Origin: an uncultured Cytophagales bacterium
GTDB lineage: Bacteria > Bacteroidota > Bacteroidia > Cytophagales > UBA9547
NCBI GenBank assembly: GCA_945957555.1
Contig: CAMFLX010000016.1
Span: 1 to 50,557, forward strand
DNA length: 50,557 bases
Direction of reading: 5' to 3'
Part shown: in pieces, positions 34,947 to 44,247 of the stretch
How the letters are laid out: the number at the start of each line of letters is the position of its first letter
Numbering within the stretch: position 1 is the stretch's first letter
Position numbers and translations under genes: made by a program
The notes under the pieces: generated by a model
Database searches by the model: none
What the model was told of the DNA's origin: nothing
The model's input: the letters and a program-made list of their open reading frames with translations, nothing else

Positions 34947-37541
34947 TTAGTCTTTTACCAATTTGATCAACTTTGAATAATCCCCCTTATCGATCTTAAG
35001 AAGATATAATCCTTTTGGCAATTTGCCCGCTAAGGCAATTTTACCTTCAGCCTTACCCTCCTCAAGCACAACCCCACTGGTACTCATAAGCCGAAACTGA
35101 AAGCCACCATTCACATCAACAAACAAATGGTCTTTGAACGGATTAGGATATACTTGCGAGGATTCCAAAACCTGGTCTTCATCGAGGTTAGTAATCACAC
35201 TACTCCTAAAATCGAGGTAGTTAATATTTACATAATCCGTGGCACCTACAGTAAATCTCAATATTTGTTGCCCCACTTTAAGGGGTACGTTCTTTAAAGA
35301 GGTAGTTACCCATGTTTGCCAGCCACCCGTATTGGCTATGGCTATATTACTAGCAATACTTACACCATCCATAGCAAGCGATACCGTACGACCGTCACCG
35401 TTACATGCCGAACGAATGTCTATGTCATAATTACCAGCTGCTTGCACATTTACGGTATATTCCAGCCATTCACCTGCAGTTGCATAGCCAAGATTATAAC
35501 CAGCACCTGCATCCGTGCAGTTCTCCAAGTCTATATCCTCATCAGTCCTAAATGAAGCACCTCCAGTATTACCAGCAGAGGCATCATTGTAAGCCACACC
35601 ATTACCACCAAGATCATATTCTTCTATTTGAATGAGCCCAGGTATCTGATGCACAAGGCCATTGTATGGCCCCTGGGGTACGTTTACTTTCATGGACAGC
35701 ACAGAGGAGGTGGTCTTGTTTCCGAGGTTATCTGTGGCTACAGCCGTAATGTTATAGGTGCCTGCTGCCACATTTGCCCAAGAGTAGGTGTAAGGTGCAG
35801 TCGCATCTTCTCCTAGTTTGGTAGTACCATTGTAAAACTCAACTTTAGCAATAGTCCCACCTGAAACAGTAGTGGTTGCAGTAAGATTTATAGTAGCTGG
35901 TGCTGTATAGGAAGTATTGTCAGAAGATGTTGAAATCGTAACCACCGGACTATTATTGGCCGAATTTTGAGCATCAGTGATATTAGTTCCAACTCTAAAA
36001 TAGTCAAAATCAGCGTAGCCCCCGCTAGACTTGGTCGCATAGGTAAACAAGCCAAAACGGTACCCCATGAAATGGGTCAAATCATAATTCATCTGTAATG
36101 TACTGCCTATAGCCGTCCAAGTGGTGCCATTCAAACTATAATAGAAGTAGGCTTTATCGGTCTTATTGGTAAAATCAAAATCAATGCGAAAGTACACTGT
36201 ATTTTGAGTCAAGGAGACATTCCCTGATTCCGTAGCAGTCGCATCAAAACCTTTGGCTGTTCCCATGACAATGGATTTGTTGGTGCCAGACATTTTCACA
36301 CCCACAAAACCATAGGTGTTTTGCAAGGCCAATAAACCCGCATAGTCTCCGTCTTTCATGCCTGATACATCAACAGCTACATATCCAGAACATTTGGGAC
36401 CAAATGTCCTTTGTGTCAATGTATTGGTCGTACGCAAGACATTAGGATCCGTACGTTCGTTGGTCAAGCGTAGATAGCCTGCCTTTTGGGTCAACGACCA
36501 GTAGTTGTTCTGTGGGTTATGGTTCCACTGCCATTGAAGTTTTAGGGGTGGTGCGGTGCTGAATTCATCAGAATCTACAATACCACGAATAGAGCCACTT
36601 CCCTTAGGGATATCAAGTGTAGCTGGCACCTGCCCATTTACCCCTACGGTAGGCCAACCATCTGTGCCCCAAGTCACGGGCATTAGATCTGGAATACGCC
36701 CCACAGAACCATTGTCTTGAAAAAAAAGAGCATACCATTTGCCACTCGGTGTATCTACATATTCCCCTTGTGCAGCACCATTGGAGGATTGAAAAGCTAC
36801 TTTGCCTGTATAAGTGCCCGTAAGGGTGCTCGATTTCCAAATCGTTTGGCTACGGCCTTTTCCATTAGGCCAACAGATGTTAGACACATAATAAGTACCA
36901 TTGATCTTTTGAAGATGCGTACCCTCTGCAGTAAGGATAAAACTTGTACCTGCCACCGATGAGGCTTTGGGCACGATGATCTTGTTCACACCTCCCGACT
37001 TCTCACCACTTAGATCTGCATTCATCTCAGTAAGCTGAATATCATCATGACCATAAGCCATATAAACCTTACCATCGTCGTCAAAGAACAGAGAATGATC
37101 GTGGTACACTTTATTGAGGACAGTGGTAGTCCATGGACCTTTTTCTATATCGGCTGTTTTGTAGATATAGGTTTTATTTGTGGTGTAGGAAAAAGTAGTA
37201 ACGTAATAGGTACCCTTGTTGTAGTTAATACTACTGGCCCAAGAGCCACCACTGTAAGCCTCTTTTCCATTGGCCAAATTAAACTCATCGTTATTGACCA
37301 TAGTGGCGTAACAATAGTTCACGAGAGACCAATTCACCAAGTCTGTTGACTTCATGATCGGCACCCCTGGGTTGCAATGCATGGTGGTGCTGGTCATGTA
37401 ATAGTTGTTACCCACCCTCAATATGTCAGGATCTGGCACATCCGCATAGATGAGCGGATTGCTAGCCATTTGGGCAGACAGCCTATTTGCAAAAAGGCAA
37501 AGAGAGATTGCCCACCATATTATATATGTAGTCCTTTTCAT
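34947..37541 (-). CDS. Secreted GH43 glycosidase with Ig-like, CBM6 and T9SS domains
   Basis: An 864-residue secreted enzyme. After the signal peptide (ends LSAQ) comes the five-bladed GH43 domain (about 28-320): the base Asp is D37 in ADVPDPDIL, the second Asp in [15 protein letters not shown] and the acid Glu in [13 protein letters not shown] concanavalin-like domain (about 330-520, [21 protein letters not shown]), a bacterial Ig-like domain ([19 protein letters not shown]) and a CBM6 ([15 protein letters not shown]...[10 protein letters not shown]) follow, then a T9SS tail ([16 protein letters not shown]). The architecture is that of beta-xylosidases/arabinofuranosidases acting on xylan side chains. 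Its CBM6-tail part is closely similar to that of the GH43 gene at 39240. Confidence 0.88.
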   Translation of the reverse strand: MKRTTYIIWWAISLCLFANRLSAQMASNPLIYADVPDPDILRVGNNYYMTSTTMHCNPGVPIMKSTDLVNWSLVNYCYATMVNNDEFNLANGKEAYSGGSWASSINYNKGTYYVTTFSYTTNKTYIYKTADIEKGPWTTTVLNKVYHDHSLFFDDDGKVYMAYGHDDIQLTEMNADLSGEKSGGVNKIIVPKASSVAGTSFILTAEGTHLQKINGTYYVSNICWPNGKGRSQTIWKSSTLTGTYTGKVAFQSSNGAAQGEYVDTPSGKWYALFFQDNGSVGRIPDLMPVTWGTDGWPTVGVNGQVPATLDIPKGSGSIRGIVDSDEFSTAPPLKLQWQWNHNPQNNYWSLTQKAGYLRLTNERTDPNVLRTTNTLTQRTFGPKCSGYVAVDVSGMKDGDYAGLLALQNTYGFVGVKMSGTNKSIVMGTAKGFDATATESGNVSLTQNTVYFRIDFDFTNKTDKAYFYYSLNGTTWTAIGSTLQMNYDLTHFMGYRFGLFTYATKSSGGYADFDYFRVGTNITDAQNSANNSPVVTISTSSDNTSYTAPATINLTATTTVSGGTIAKVEFYNGTTKLGEDATAPYTYSWANVAAGTYNITAVATDNLGNKTTSSVLSMKVNVPQGPYNGLVHQIPGLIQIEEYDLGGNGVAYNDASAGNTGGASFRTDEDIDLENCTDAGAGYNLGYATAGEWLEYTVNVQAAGNYDIDIRSACNGDGRTVSLAMDGVSIASNIAIANTGGWQTWVTTSLKNVPLKVGQQILRFTVGATDYVNINYLDFRSSVITNLDEDQVLESSQVYPNPFKDHLFVDVNGGFQFRLMSTSGVVLEEGKAEGKIALAGKLPKGLYLLKIDKGDYSKLIKLVKD

Positions 37542-37572
37542 ATCAAAATATTTTAGAGATTTTAAGAGCTTT

Positions 37573-37614
37573 AACTGTTAGCACCAAACCATACTTACTT
37601 TGATGCTAACAGTT
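37573..37614 (-). promoter_or_regulatory. Intergenic hairpin between GH30 and GH43 genes
   Basis: AACTGTTAGCA (37573-37583) pairs with TGCTAACAGTT (37604-37614) across a 20-nt loop, right after the GH30 stop codon and 32 nt before the GH43 start. It has no clean T-run, so it may be a mild terminator or an mRNA-stability element. Confidence 0.5.
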
Positions 37615-37619
37615 CTATT

Positions 37620-39146
37620 TTACTTCTTTATAATTTTGTGCGTATGCGTACTATGGCTATCACTGATTACCAAACCATACACGCCAGTTGTGAGGTGTTC
37701 ACCAATAGTCTTTTTGTCGATCCCAGCTCCCTCTTCCACAAGCCTGCCGTGCATGTCTGTGATATGATATTGAAAATCTCCCTTATGGGTAATCTCAAGT
37801 CCTTTATCATCAAATGGATTGGGGCAGAGAGTTCCTTCTTCTATTTGTTCCACATCTTTTGTATCCGTTACTACTCCCTTTCCTACAAATGTGGTAACAC
37901 TCGCGGCATCTAATGTTACTTGAAAAGAGGTACTGGCATTAATAGTGCTTCCCTTTGCAATATTTTTAGATGCTGAAGTTGTATATTGATCCCATGAAGT
38001 AACTTGAGCACCAGGAATTGACAGTGTAATTGTTTTGGCGGAAGTAGTTTTGTTTACTGCAACTATTACTACATCGTTTCCTTTTTTGTATGCTGAAACA
38101 AAAACATTGGTTACGGGTTGCTTGGTAGCATCAACTCTCACAAAACCAGGACGCACCCATTTTGAAAACTGTGCCATACAATACCCTCTTTTAGTGGCAG
38201 TACCTGCAGCTGCTGGTGTGTTACCTTGATTATCAGAATTACCATCATGAATTAAAGCATAATATCTTCTCAGTGGCCAGAACACATAAGCTTGAAAATT
38301 CCCATCTGTCATCGCATAATGAATATGTTCTGCTACTTTCAAAGCATGTCGCGCATCGTTAATATAGGTATCAGACCAAATGTTACCATCATATTTGCTG
38401 TCGGTGTATACTTCCGTCATCCAAAGTTCTTTCCCTGCACCCTTTTGTACAAACAGTGGGTATGGGAAATTACTGTATGAAGTACCGTATAGGTGTGTTC
38501 CGAAAACATCCACATTGTTGAGCGCCGCTGCGTCATTCAAGATGGGGTCATACAGGTTTTTCAAATATTGAAACGATTCGGCGCTCATCATTTTGCAATT
38601 GATCCTGCTGCGATAACCCTTAAGAAACGTTACAATTTCCGAAGCACTCCATTCTGTCCAGTCGTGTGCATAATCAGGTTCATTTTGAACTGATATTGCA
38701 TACAAGTTAACCCCCTGATTTTTCATGTAGGTCACATAACTATTCAGGTGATCGGCATATTGAGAGTAAGTGGCAGGATTTATTCTTTTTACTCCATTTA
38801 CAGTGATCCACTGACCTGAAGGTGGATTCCACGGAGAAGCAAAAACATAGGCGCCTTGGTTATAGGCATATTGTGCCGTTTGTATCCCCTTACTAAAATT
38901 GGCACTATTATCTGAAACAAACGTACGTAATACGGTAAAGCCCAATTGACCAGTACCATTCCCAAAAGCGAGTGCTCTTTCGTTTGCATTTAAATCAGAA
39001 TACCACTCTGGGTGGTTTATTCCCCCAAAGCCCCTGATCACCTGCTTCTCCGAAGTAAGCGTTACGGTTGCAGTTTGTGCGGATGCATTTGAGAGACCCA
39101 TTGCTAAGAGCACCAGCAAACCCTTGTAAGTACTTTTTCTGTTCAT
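37620..39146 (-). CDS. Secreted GH30 glucuronoxylanase with T9SS tail
   Basis: A 508-residue secreted enzyme of the GH30 subfamily 8 type (glucuronoarabinoxylan endo-1,4-beta-xylanase, XynC-like). The signal peptide ends at ASA. The catalytic pair is E156 (acid/base in SVQNEPDYAHDW) and E245 (nucleophile in LWMTEVYTDS). The block VFWPLRRYYALIHDG keeps the paired Arg of the YIRRSYGP motif, where one Arg binds the glucuronate branch. RGYCMAQFSKWVRPGFVRVDAT is also typical. The beta-sandwich side domain ends near residue 425 and a T9SS tail follows (LCPNPFDDKGLEITH). It would cut xylan next to MeGlcA branches. Confidence 0.92.
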   Translation of the reverse strand: MNRKSTYKGLLVLLAMGLSNASAQTATVTLTSEKQVIRGFGGINHPEWYSDLNANERALAFGNGTGQLGFTVLRTFVSDNSANFSKGIQTAQYAYNQGAYVFASPWNPPSGQWITVNGVKRINPATYSQYADHLNSYVTYMKNQGVNLYAISVQNEPDYAHDWTEWSASEIVTFLKGYRSRINCKMMSAESFQYLKNLYDPILNDAAALNNVDVFGTHLYGTSYSNFPYPLFVQKGAGKELWMTEVYTDSKYDGNIWSDTYINDARHALKVAEHIHYAMTDGNFQAYVFWPLRRYYALIHDGNSDNQGNTPAAAGTATKRGYCMAQFSKWVRPGFVRVDATKQPVTNVFVSAYKKGNDVVIVAVNKTTSAKTITLSIPGAQVTSWDQYTTSASKNIAKGSTINASTSFQVTLDAASVTTFVGKGVVTDTKDVEQIEEGTLCPNPFDDKGLEITHKGDFQYHITDMHGRLVEEGAGIDKKTIGEHLTTGVYGLVISDSHSTHTHKIIKK

Positions 39147-39195
39147 AATTAATAAATTTTTATATTTAAAATCCCATTGTATGCTATGCTTGTTT

Positions 39196-39226
39196 GGGCA
39201 TCATAAGCATGAATGCTCTGATGCCC
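39196..39226 (-). promoter_or_regulatory. Intergenic hairpin between the second GH43 and GH30 genes
   Basis: GGGCATCA (39196) pairs with TGATGCCC (39219-39226), and within it AGCAT pairs with ATGCT around a 2-nt GA turn. It lies in the 93-bp gap just downstream of the GH43 stop and upstream of the GH30 start. No T-run is seen, so it may control mRNA processing rather than end transcription. Confidence 0.5.
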
Positions 39227-39239
39227 GATTGTATCATGC

Positions 39240-42212
39240 TTAGTCTTTCACGAATTTCACTATTTTGCTTTGATTCCCTTGCGTTATTTTCATCACATAC
39301 ACACCTTTGAGACAGTTTCTCCCAAGGGCTACTTTGCCCTCAGATTTGCCTGCTTCAATTACTTGGCCTTCTTGGTTCATCAATTGATAAGCAAATTCCC
39401 CAGACATCTCCAAATGCAACTGATCGGTAAATGGATTAGGAAACAAAACCAATTGTTCCATTTTGTCATCATTCAAATTAGTAATAGTAGAAGTTGAAAA
39501 CTGCACGTAATTAAGGTTTACATAATCAGTGGCGCCAATAGTCAACCTCATGATTTGTTGACCAGCCTTGAGAGGAATGTTTTTAACCGAAATAGTGGTC
39601 CATGTCTGCCAGCCGCCCGTGTTAGGTATCGCCACATTGTTGGCAAATATAGTTCCATCCATGGCTAGTGATACTGTGCGTCCGTCGCCATTACACGCAG
39701 CCCTAAGGTCCATGTCATAGTTTCCAGCCACTTGTACGTTTACCGTATACTCCAACCATTCTCCGTTGGTAGCGAAGCCAATATTGTAACCGCCTCCTGC
39801 ATCTGTACAAGTTTCTATATCTACATCTTCTGTAGTTCTATAATTAACTACTGGTGTTACTTCACTACCCGGAGTATTATCCAAGTAAGCAACACCAGTA
39901 CCTCCTAAGTCGTACTCTTCAAACTGTATGGTGCCAGGAATAGAAGCAGCGGTTCCTTTGTAAGGCGCCTGAACGCCCTGTACTGTTACTGTAATAGCAG
40001 TAGAGGTGGTACTCAAACCCATATTGTCTGTAGCAACAGCAGTGAGGGTATGTGTACCCGCAGACATGCCTGTCCATGAGTAACTATAAGGAGAAGTGTT
40101 ATCGCTGCCCAACAAAGTAGTACCATCGTAAAAATCCACCTTACTCACTGTGCCATCAGCATCGGCTGCTGTAGCGGTAAGCGTAACAGTTTCTAATGTA
40201 GTGTAGGTGCTATTATTAGCTGGAGCCGTAAGGGTAACCGTAGGTGGGGTACCCACTATACTTGCAAACTGAATCGTACTTACAAAAAACGAGCTGCCAG
40301 CACCTACCCATCTCAAATAAACATCGTGCTGCCCAGACTCTGCTATAGTTGCCGATACCGTTTTCCATGTATCTGCACCACCAGTTGCCGCTATAGCTAT
40401 GGTGGCAATTTTTTTACCGTTGCCACTGATGTTGTCTAGCCATACCTCTAAGCTGGCATTGCCACTAGCCGACGCTACGTTTACATCTATTCTATTAGCA
40501 ATGCTATTGCCTGAACCCAGATCTACACCAGCCAACATTAACCAATCACCTGTGGCGCCATTGGTCATTACCGTTCCTGGAGTTTTACTTGAGGTAGTGG
40601 TCCCATACCAGTTGTTTCTTCCCACCGCTTTAATAGGAACAAAGCCATATCGGTAGCTATATAAGTCGAAATCTGCAGTGGCTGCACTTGCATATAATCC
40701 CACGGAATTACCCACCCAAGCATTATAGTCATGTTGCGAGGCATCTAGGGTAGTAATGTCTTTAGTACCCAACTGAGTCCAGCTTTTACCATCTGCACTG
40801 TAGTAACAAGTAAGAATGTGCAGCTCACGTTCAATTCTCAACCAAACTGTATTGCCAATGTTATTGGCGACTTCGGTCTTGGTACCGGTGAGATTCATAC
40901 CTATTTTTTTCCCGCCATTATAACCAGTATACAAAGTAAAGTAGGCGTCGTCCCAACCATTCATGAGTCTTAATCCAGCTTCTTGGCCATTTGCAGTCGC
41001 GTTCAGATCCACCTTTGTGGTTAATGAATAATATTTGCCTTTATCCTTTTGCAGAATGTGTGTGGTGCCACTTCCTGGTTTTAATCGCATATAGCCGGGC
41101 TTCTCACTAAGGCTAAATTTGCCATAATTTGCTTTATTAAACACATGCCAATCCAACTTCAAGGTTGTGGACTCGAAATAATCCGCCTTTCCAAAATCGT
41201 AAATATAACCTGAAGTATTGGCCAAATTCGGCCCCAAGACAGGATTGGTATTCACGGGTTCGCCCTTGGGCACTCCATTTGCATCCCAATTCACCTTGTG
41301 GAGGTGACTTTGGCGACCTTGCGAATAATAGCCACTATTATCATAAGCATGGGAAAGACACCACCAAGTACCATCGGCCAACATTACGGGATTGGTCACG
41401 TGGTTTGGACCTGTAAAACCACCAGGACTAGCTGCATTAGCCCAAAAGTTGCCATGACGCGTCCAGTCTGACTCTACATTAGAAAGCTTAGCAGAACTCA
41501 ATACATATTGCCCTCCTGTCACATTGCCTGCTACAAACATATAATAACGTCCATTGCGCTTGCACATCACCGGCCCTTCAGCCCAGCTATAAGGATGGCC
41601 ATTTGCGTTAATCCAATTCATATTCAAGGCTGTTCCTGAGGGCTGACCTGTGCTAGGATCCAATTTCTGTAGGCCGTTATTATCTTGGCCATTTTTCAAG
41701 AGCATGTATGGTGTACCATCATCGTCCACAAAAACAGAGTTATCATACCCATACACACCAGTGTTGGTATTTACTTTTACAGGCGAAGACCAAGGTCCTG
41801 CAGGATTCGTGGCATTGCAGAAATACTGTCCGCCACCCGCATTGTTGGAAAAATACACCCAAAACTTATTACCGAAATACACGATAGAGCCTTGCCATGT
41901 ACCAGCTTGTGGTGCATCATTGTTGGGAATGCTTGATGAAGTGGGGATGACTCTACAGATCACCTTCCAGTGCATCAAATCAGTGGAATGCAGGATCGGC
42001 AAATAGGGAGCAAAATGGAAGTTGGAACCTGTAGTATAGAAATCATTCCCTTGTTTCCATATAGTTTGGTCGGGATGGTCACCAGGAAGTGTGGGATTCA
42101 CATAGGTTTGGATACCGTTTGTACCTGGTTGATTTGACTGCGCTATCCCCCTTCCTACAAGAAGGAATATAAGGCTCGTGCAAATAATTGCTTTTATATT
42201 TTTATTTGACAT
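39240..42212 (-). CDS. Secreted GH43 glycosidase with Ig-like, CBM6 and T9SS domains
   Basis: A 990-residue secreted enzyme. Signal peptide ends near GRGIAQ. The GH43 domain (about 35-340) has the base Asp in PTLPGDHPDQTIW, a second Asp in YDNSVFVDDDGTPY, and the acid Glu in SWAEGPVMCKRNGRYY. A concanavalin-like domain (about 350-540), a further CBM-like beta domain (about 545-690, IANRIDVNVASASGNASLEVWLD), an Ig-like domain (VTLTAPANNSTYTT), CBM6 (IQFEEYDLGGTGVAY) and T9SS tail (LFPNPFTDQLHLEMSG) follow. The product is probably a beta-xylosidase or arabinofuranosidase. It heads the minus-strand trio GH43-GH30-GH43. Confidence 0.88.
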   Translation of the reverse strand: MSNKNIKAIICTSLIFLLVGRGIAQSNQPGTNGIQTYVNPTLPGDHPDQTIWKQGNDFYTTGSNFHFAPYLPILHSTDLMHWKVICRVIPTSSSIPNNDAPQAGTWQGSIVYFGNKFWVYFSNNAGGGQYFCNATNPAGPWSSPVKVNTNTGVYGYDNSVFVDDDGTPYMLLKNGQDNNGLQKLDPSTGQPSGTALNMNWINANGHPYSWAEGPVMCKRNGRYYMFVAGNVTGGQYVLSSAKLSNVESDWTRHGNFWANAASPGGFTGPNHVTNPVMLADGTWWCLSHAYDNSGYYSQGRQSHLHKVNWDANGVPKGEPVNTNPVLGPNLANTSGYIYDFGKADYFESTTLKLDWHVFNKANYGKFSLSEKPGYMRLKPGSGTTHILQKDKGKYYSLTTKVDLNATANGQEAGLRLMNGWDDAYFTLYTGYNGGKKIGMNLTGTKTEVANNIGNTVWLRIERELHILTCYYSADGKSWTQLGTKDITTLDASQHDYNAWVGNSVGLYASAATADFDLYSYRYGFVPIKAVGRNNWYGTTTSSKTPGTVMTNGATGDWLMLAGVDLGSGNSIANRIDVNVASASGNASLEVWLDNISGNGKKIATIAIAATGGADTWKTVSATIAESGQHDVYLRWVGAGSSFFVSTIQFASIVGTPPTVTLTAPANNSTYTTLETVTLTATAADADGTVSKVDFYDGTTLLGSDNTSPYSYSWTGMSAGTHTLTAVATDNMGLSTTSTAITVTVQGVQAPYKGTAASIPGTIQFEEYDLGGTGVAYLDNTPGSEVTPVVNYRTTEDVDIETCTDAGGGYNIGFATNGEWLEYTVNVQVAGNYDMDLRAACNGDGRTVSLAMDGTIFANNVAIPNTGGWQTWTTISVKNIPLKAGQQIMRLTIGATDYVNLNYVQFSTSTITNLNDDKMEQLVLFPNPFTDQLHLEMSGEFAYQLMNQEGQVIEAGKSEGKVALGRNCLKGVYVMKITQGNQSKIVKFVKD

Positions 42213-42671
42213 ATTCTATGATGTTTAATTCGTTAACAATAAATCTATGAAACCGCGTGTCTAACTCAATTCCATGATTATTCAATTGTCAGCAGTCCAC
42301 TAGCTATTTGTTTCACTGAGTGGCTCGCAGATCGAAGTGAGGCTCCCTGTCCAACCCAAGGTGGGAGAACGTTAACAAAGCGTATTAATGCAATCATTAC
42401 ATGTAGATCTTTTTTCATCTTACCCTATTTTTTAGAATTGCGCACCTACAAAACAGCGCCCCAAATGGTAAGCATTTTTAGAAAAAAAATAATATAAAAT
42501 TGTAATTTGTCGTGATCACTAGATGATTCCTCCCATATTATGTGGGAAAAGCCTTCATCGACAATAATAAAAATTTTGCTGATCAGATAACTTGTGCTGA
42601 TATGAGAATCTGTCTAACTTTGATATTGGTCTTCTGCAAGTGGATATATCAAAACGAAATTATAACTCTTA
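42213..42671. other. Divergent intergenic region between GH43 and AraC-type regulator genes
   Basis: A 459-bp AT-rich gap between two divergently read genes, so it is the likely control region of the xylanolytic trio. The only recognisable signal is the promoter of the regulator gene. No operator repeat could be named by eye. Confidence 0.6.
42592..42622 (+). promoter_or_regulatory. Promoter of the AraC-type regulator gene
   Basis: TTG at 42592-42594, a 20-nt spacer and TAACTTTG at 42615-42622 fit the Bacteroidota -33/-7 pattern. The leader to the ATG at 42672 is about 45 nt. Confidence 0.55.
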
Positions 42672-43793
42672 ATGGCAATGAATCCATCTCTTCTTAAAAA
42701 GAGTTTTATTCTCCTAATCAAAAATAGGGTAACTTTTTTATTACTTGGTTCTTCCTTACTATTAATCACAGGGTGTTTTTATGGGTTTGTCAAAGTGGAC
42801 CCAATAGAAATCCTAATGCCTAACAGTAAAAATAAGATTTCTTTTTTCACCGATATAACCGATGGTGGAAAGTCCCAATTGATCAATACCAGCTTTACGG
42901 ATTCATCAGTGATTATGAAGTACAGACTAAACAATGGCTTTGTAACACCCTATGCAGGCATGACCATCAACAACTTAGGCAACTTGAGAGATTTCTCCAA
43001 ATATAACAAAATACACCTGATACTCAGAGGCAGAGGCATTGACAATGTGTACATACATGTGACCACCACAGACCCGAATGTCAAAGACAAATCCCATAGA
43101 CTTGCCGATAGAATATCAGCCGTTAACGTGTCGTTGAAAAATGGACTCTATGACAAAGACATCTCCTTTAACCAATTTGAAACGCCCACGTGGTGGACCA
43201 ATGCTATACATCAATCTATTAACGATTTTGGGCCTATCACATGGGATCAACTTCGTACGGTTGCTGTAGTTACGGGTACTTCCTATAACCAATACATAGA
43301 TCAGGAGCTGGAATTGATCTCTATTAAGTTTTACAATGATTACTCACGATTCATCACCATCAGTATTGTTATAGAACTGCTGATGGTCTTGGCCCTATAT
43401 GTGTATTATTTCATCATCACCGTCAAATCTGTTCGAAAAAATATTACCATCGAGTACAAGCCTACATTAGAAAGGAGTAAGACGGGTGATGAGATGGATG
43501 CTGTACTAAACTATATCTATGAAAACTACGCCGATTCGGAACTTAGTCTTTCAAAAGTAGCCAAATCAGTAGGTATGTCGGAGCGGAATATTTCAAAATT
43601 TATCACCGACAAACATCTATGTAATTTTAGAACTTACATCAATAACATTCGAATAGCGGAAGCTGAAAGGCTCCTCAAAAGTTCCGATTTTAGTGTTAGT
43701 GAAGTTGGCTACAAAGTAGGCTTTAATGATCCAAGTTCGTTTAGTAAAACATTTAAAAAGATAACCGGCAAATCTCCATCAGACCTATTATAA
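42672..43793 (+). CDS. Membrane-anchored AraC-family transcriptional regulator
   Basis: A 373-residue regulator of unusual build. TM1 is near residues 19-39 (RVTFLLLGSSLLLITGCFYGF), a ~185-residue domain that would face the periplasm follows (50-225), TM2 is at 227-249 (ITISIVIELLMVLALYVYYFII), and the AraC DNA-binding domain is at 275-373 (ELSLSKVAKSVGMSERNISKF; VSEVGYKVGFNDPSSFSKTFKKITGKSPSDLL). The periplasmic part is beta-rich (YAGMTINNL, IHLILRGRGIDNVYIHVTTTD) and recalls galactose-binding-like/CIA30-type folds, so direct sugar sensing is plausible. It is divergent from the GH43-GH30-GH43 genes, which it likely controls. The start is ATG 42672 with 42678 as alternative. Confidence 0.82.
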   Translation: MAMNPSLLKKSFILLIKNRVTFLLLGSSLLLITGCFYGFVKVDPIEILMPNSKNKISFFTDITDGGKSQLINTSFTDSSVIMKYRLNNGFVTPYAGMTINNLGNLRDFSKYNKIHLILRGRGIDNVYIHVTTTDPNVKDKSHRLADRISAVNVSLKNGLYDKDISFNQFETPTWWTNAIHQSINDFGPITWDQLRTVAVVTGTSYNQYIDQELELISIKFYNDYSRFITISIVIELLMVLALYVYYFIITVKSVRKNITIEYKPTLERSKTGDEMDAVLNYIYENYADSELSLSKVAKSVGMSERNISKFITDKHLCNFRTYINNIRIAEAERLLKSSDFSVSEVGYKVGFNDPSSFSKTFKKITGKSPSDLL

Positions 43794-43863
43794 CTTAATG
43801 ACAAAGAACATATTGCACTTTCCTACAAGTATTTTTCACTTTTTGACATGCGATAATAGTAGA

Positions 43864-44034
43864 ATAATCATTAGAAATTTACTGCGACAAAATACTACCT
43901 CAAATTCATTTCGATACTCGTTTTTCTTCATTCAAGCTAGCATTACTAGCTTTTCATTCAGAAAAACTCCGTGCCTCATGACTTTTTCCTATCATTTCGT
44001 CTCGCTACAAAGTCTAATGCTTAATCTGGGTTAA
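43864..44034. repeat. Long imperfect-palindrome element, copy 2 (inverted)
   Basis: Nearly the same sequence as 23953-24129 in reverse orientation, with only a handful of mismatches by eye. The outermost part of its left end is degraded (ATAGTAGAATAATCATTAG in place of the AACCCAGATT end), while the right end CTTAATCTGGG is intact and is followed by TTAA. It lies between the AraC gene and the integrase island. The gap up to 44247 also holds a perfect palindrome at 44033, two GTTTACCC copies near 44178 and 44190, and a promoter motif. Confidence 0.8.
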
Positions 44035-44064
44035 ACCTATAAGGTTTTAAAACCTTATAGGTTT
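44033..44064. repeat. Perfect 32-bp palindrome
   Basis: The half AAACCTATAAGGTTTT is followed directly by its exact reverse complement. It abuts the palindromic element copy 2 and precedes the integrase gene by about 180 bp. It could end transcription from the AraC gene, although no T-run follows, or be a dispersed intergenic repeat. Confidence 0.7.
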
Positions 44065-44215
44065 AATTAAATCTCAATCAATTTTCTTTAATATTGCTTT
44101 ATTTGTACTTTAAAAGGCATTTTTGTCTATTTTAAATTGAATCACAATAAGGAATAATAGCCCTAAAAGGCCTAAAAGTTTACCCCATAGTTTACCCTTT
44201 GTATTGATTTTTGCT

Positions 44216-44223
44216 TATATTTG
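44216..44223 (+). promoter_or_regulatory. Putative -7 element of the integrase gene
   Basis: TATATTTG matches TAnnTTTG, 24 nt before the integrase ATG. Confidence 0.45.
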
Positions 44224-44247
44224 CAGTAGTAAAACACAACGGATATT

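Noticed and set aside
43798-44034. 78-codon frame after the AraC gene
   Set aside because: It coincides with the palindromic repeat element copy 2 and is a by-product of it.
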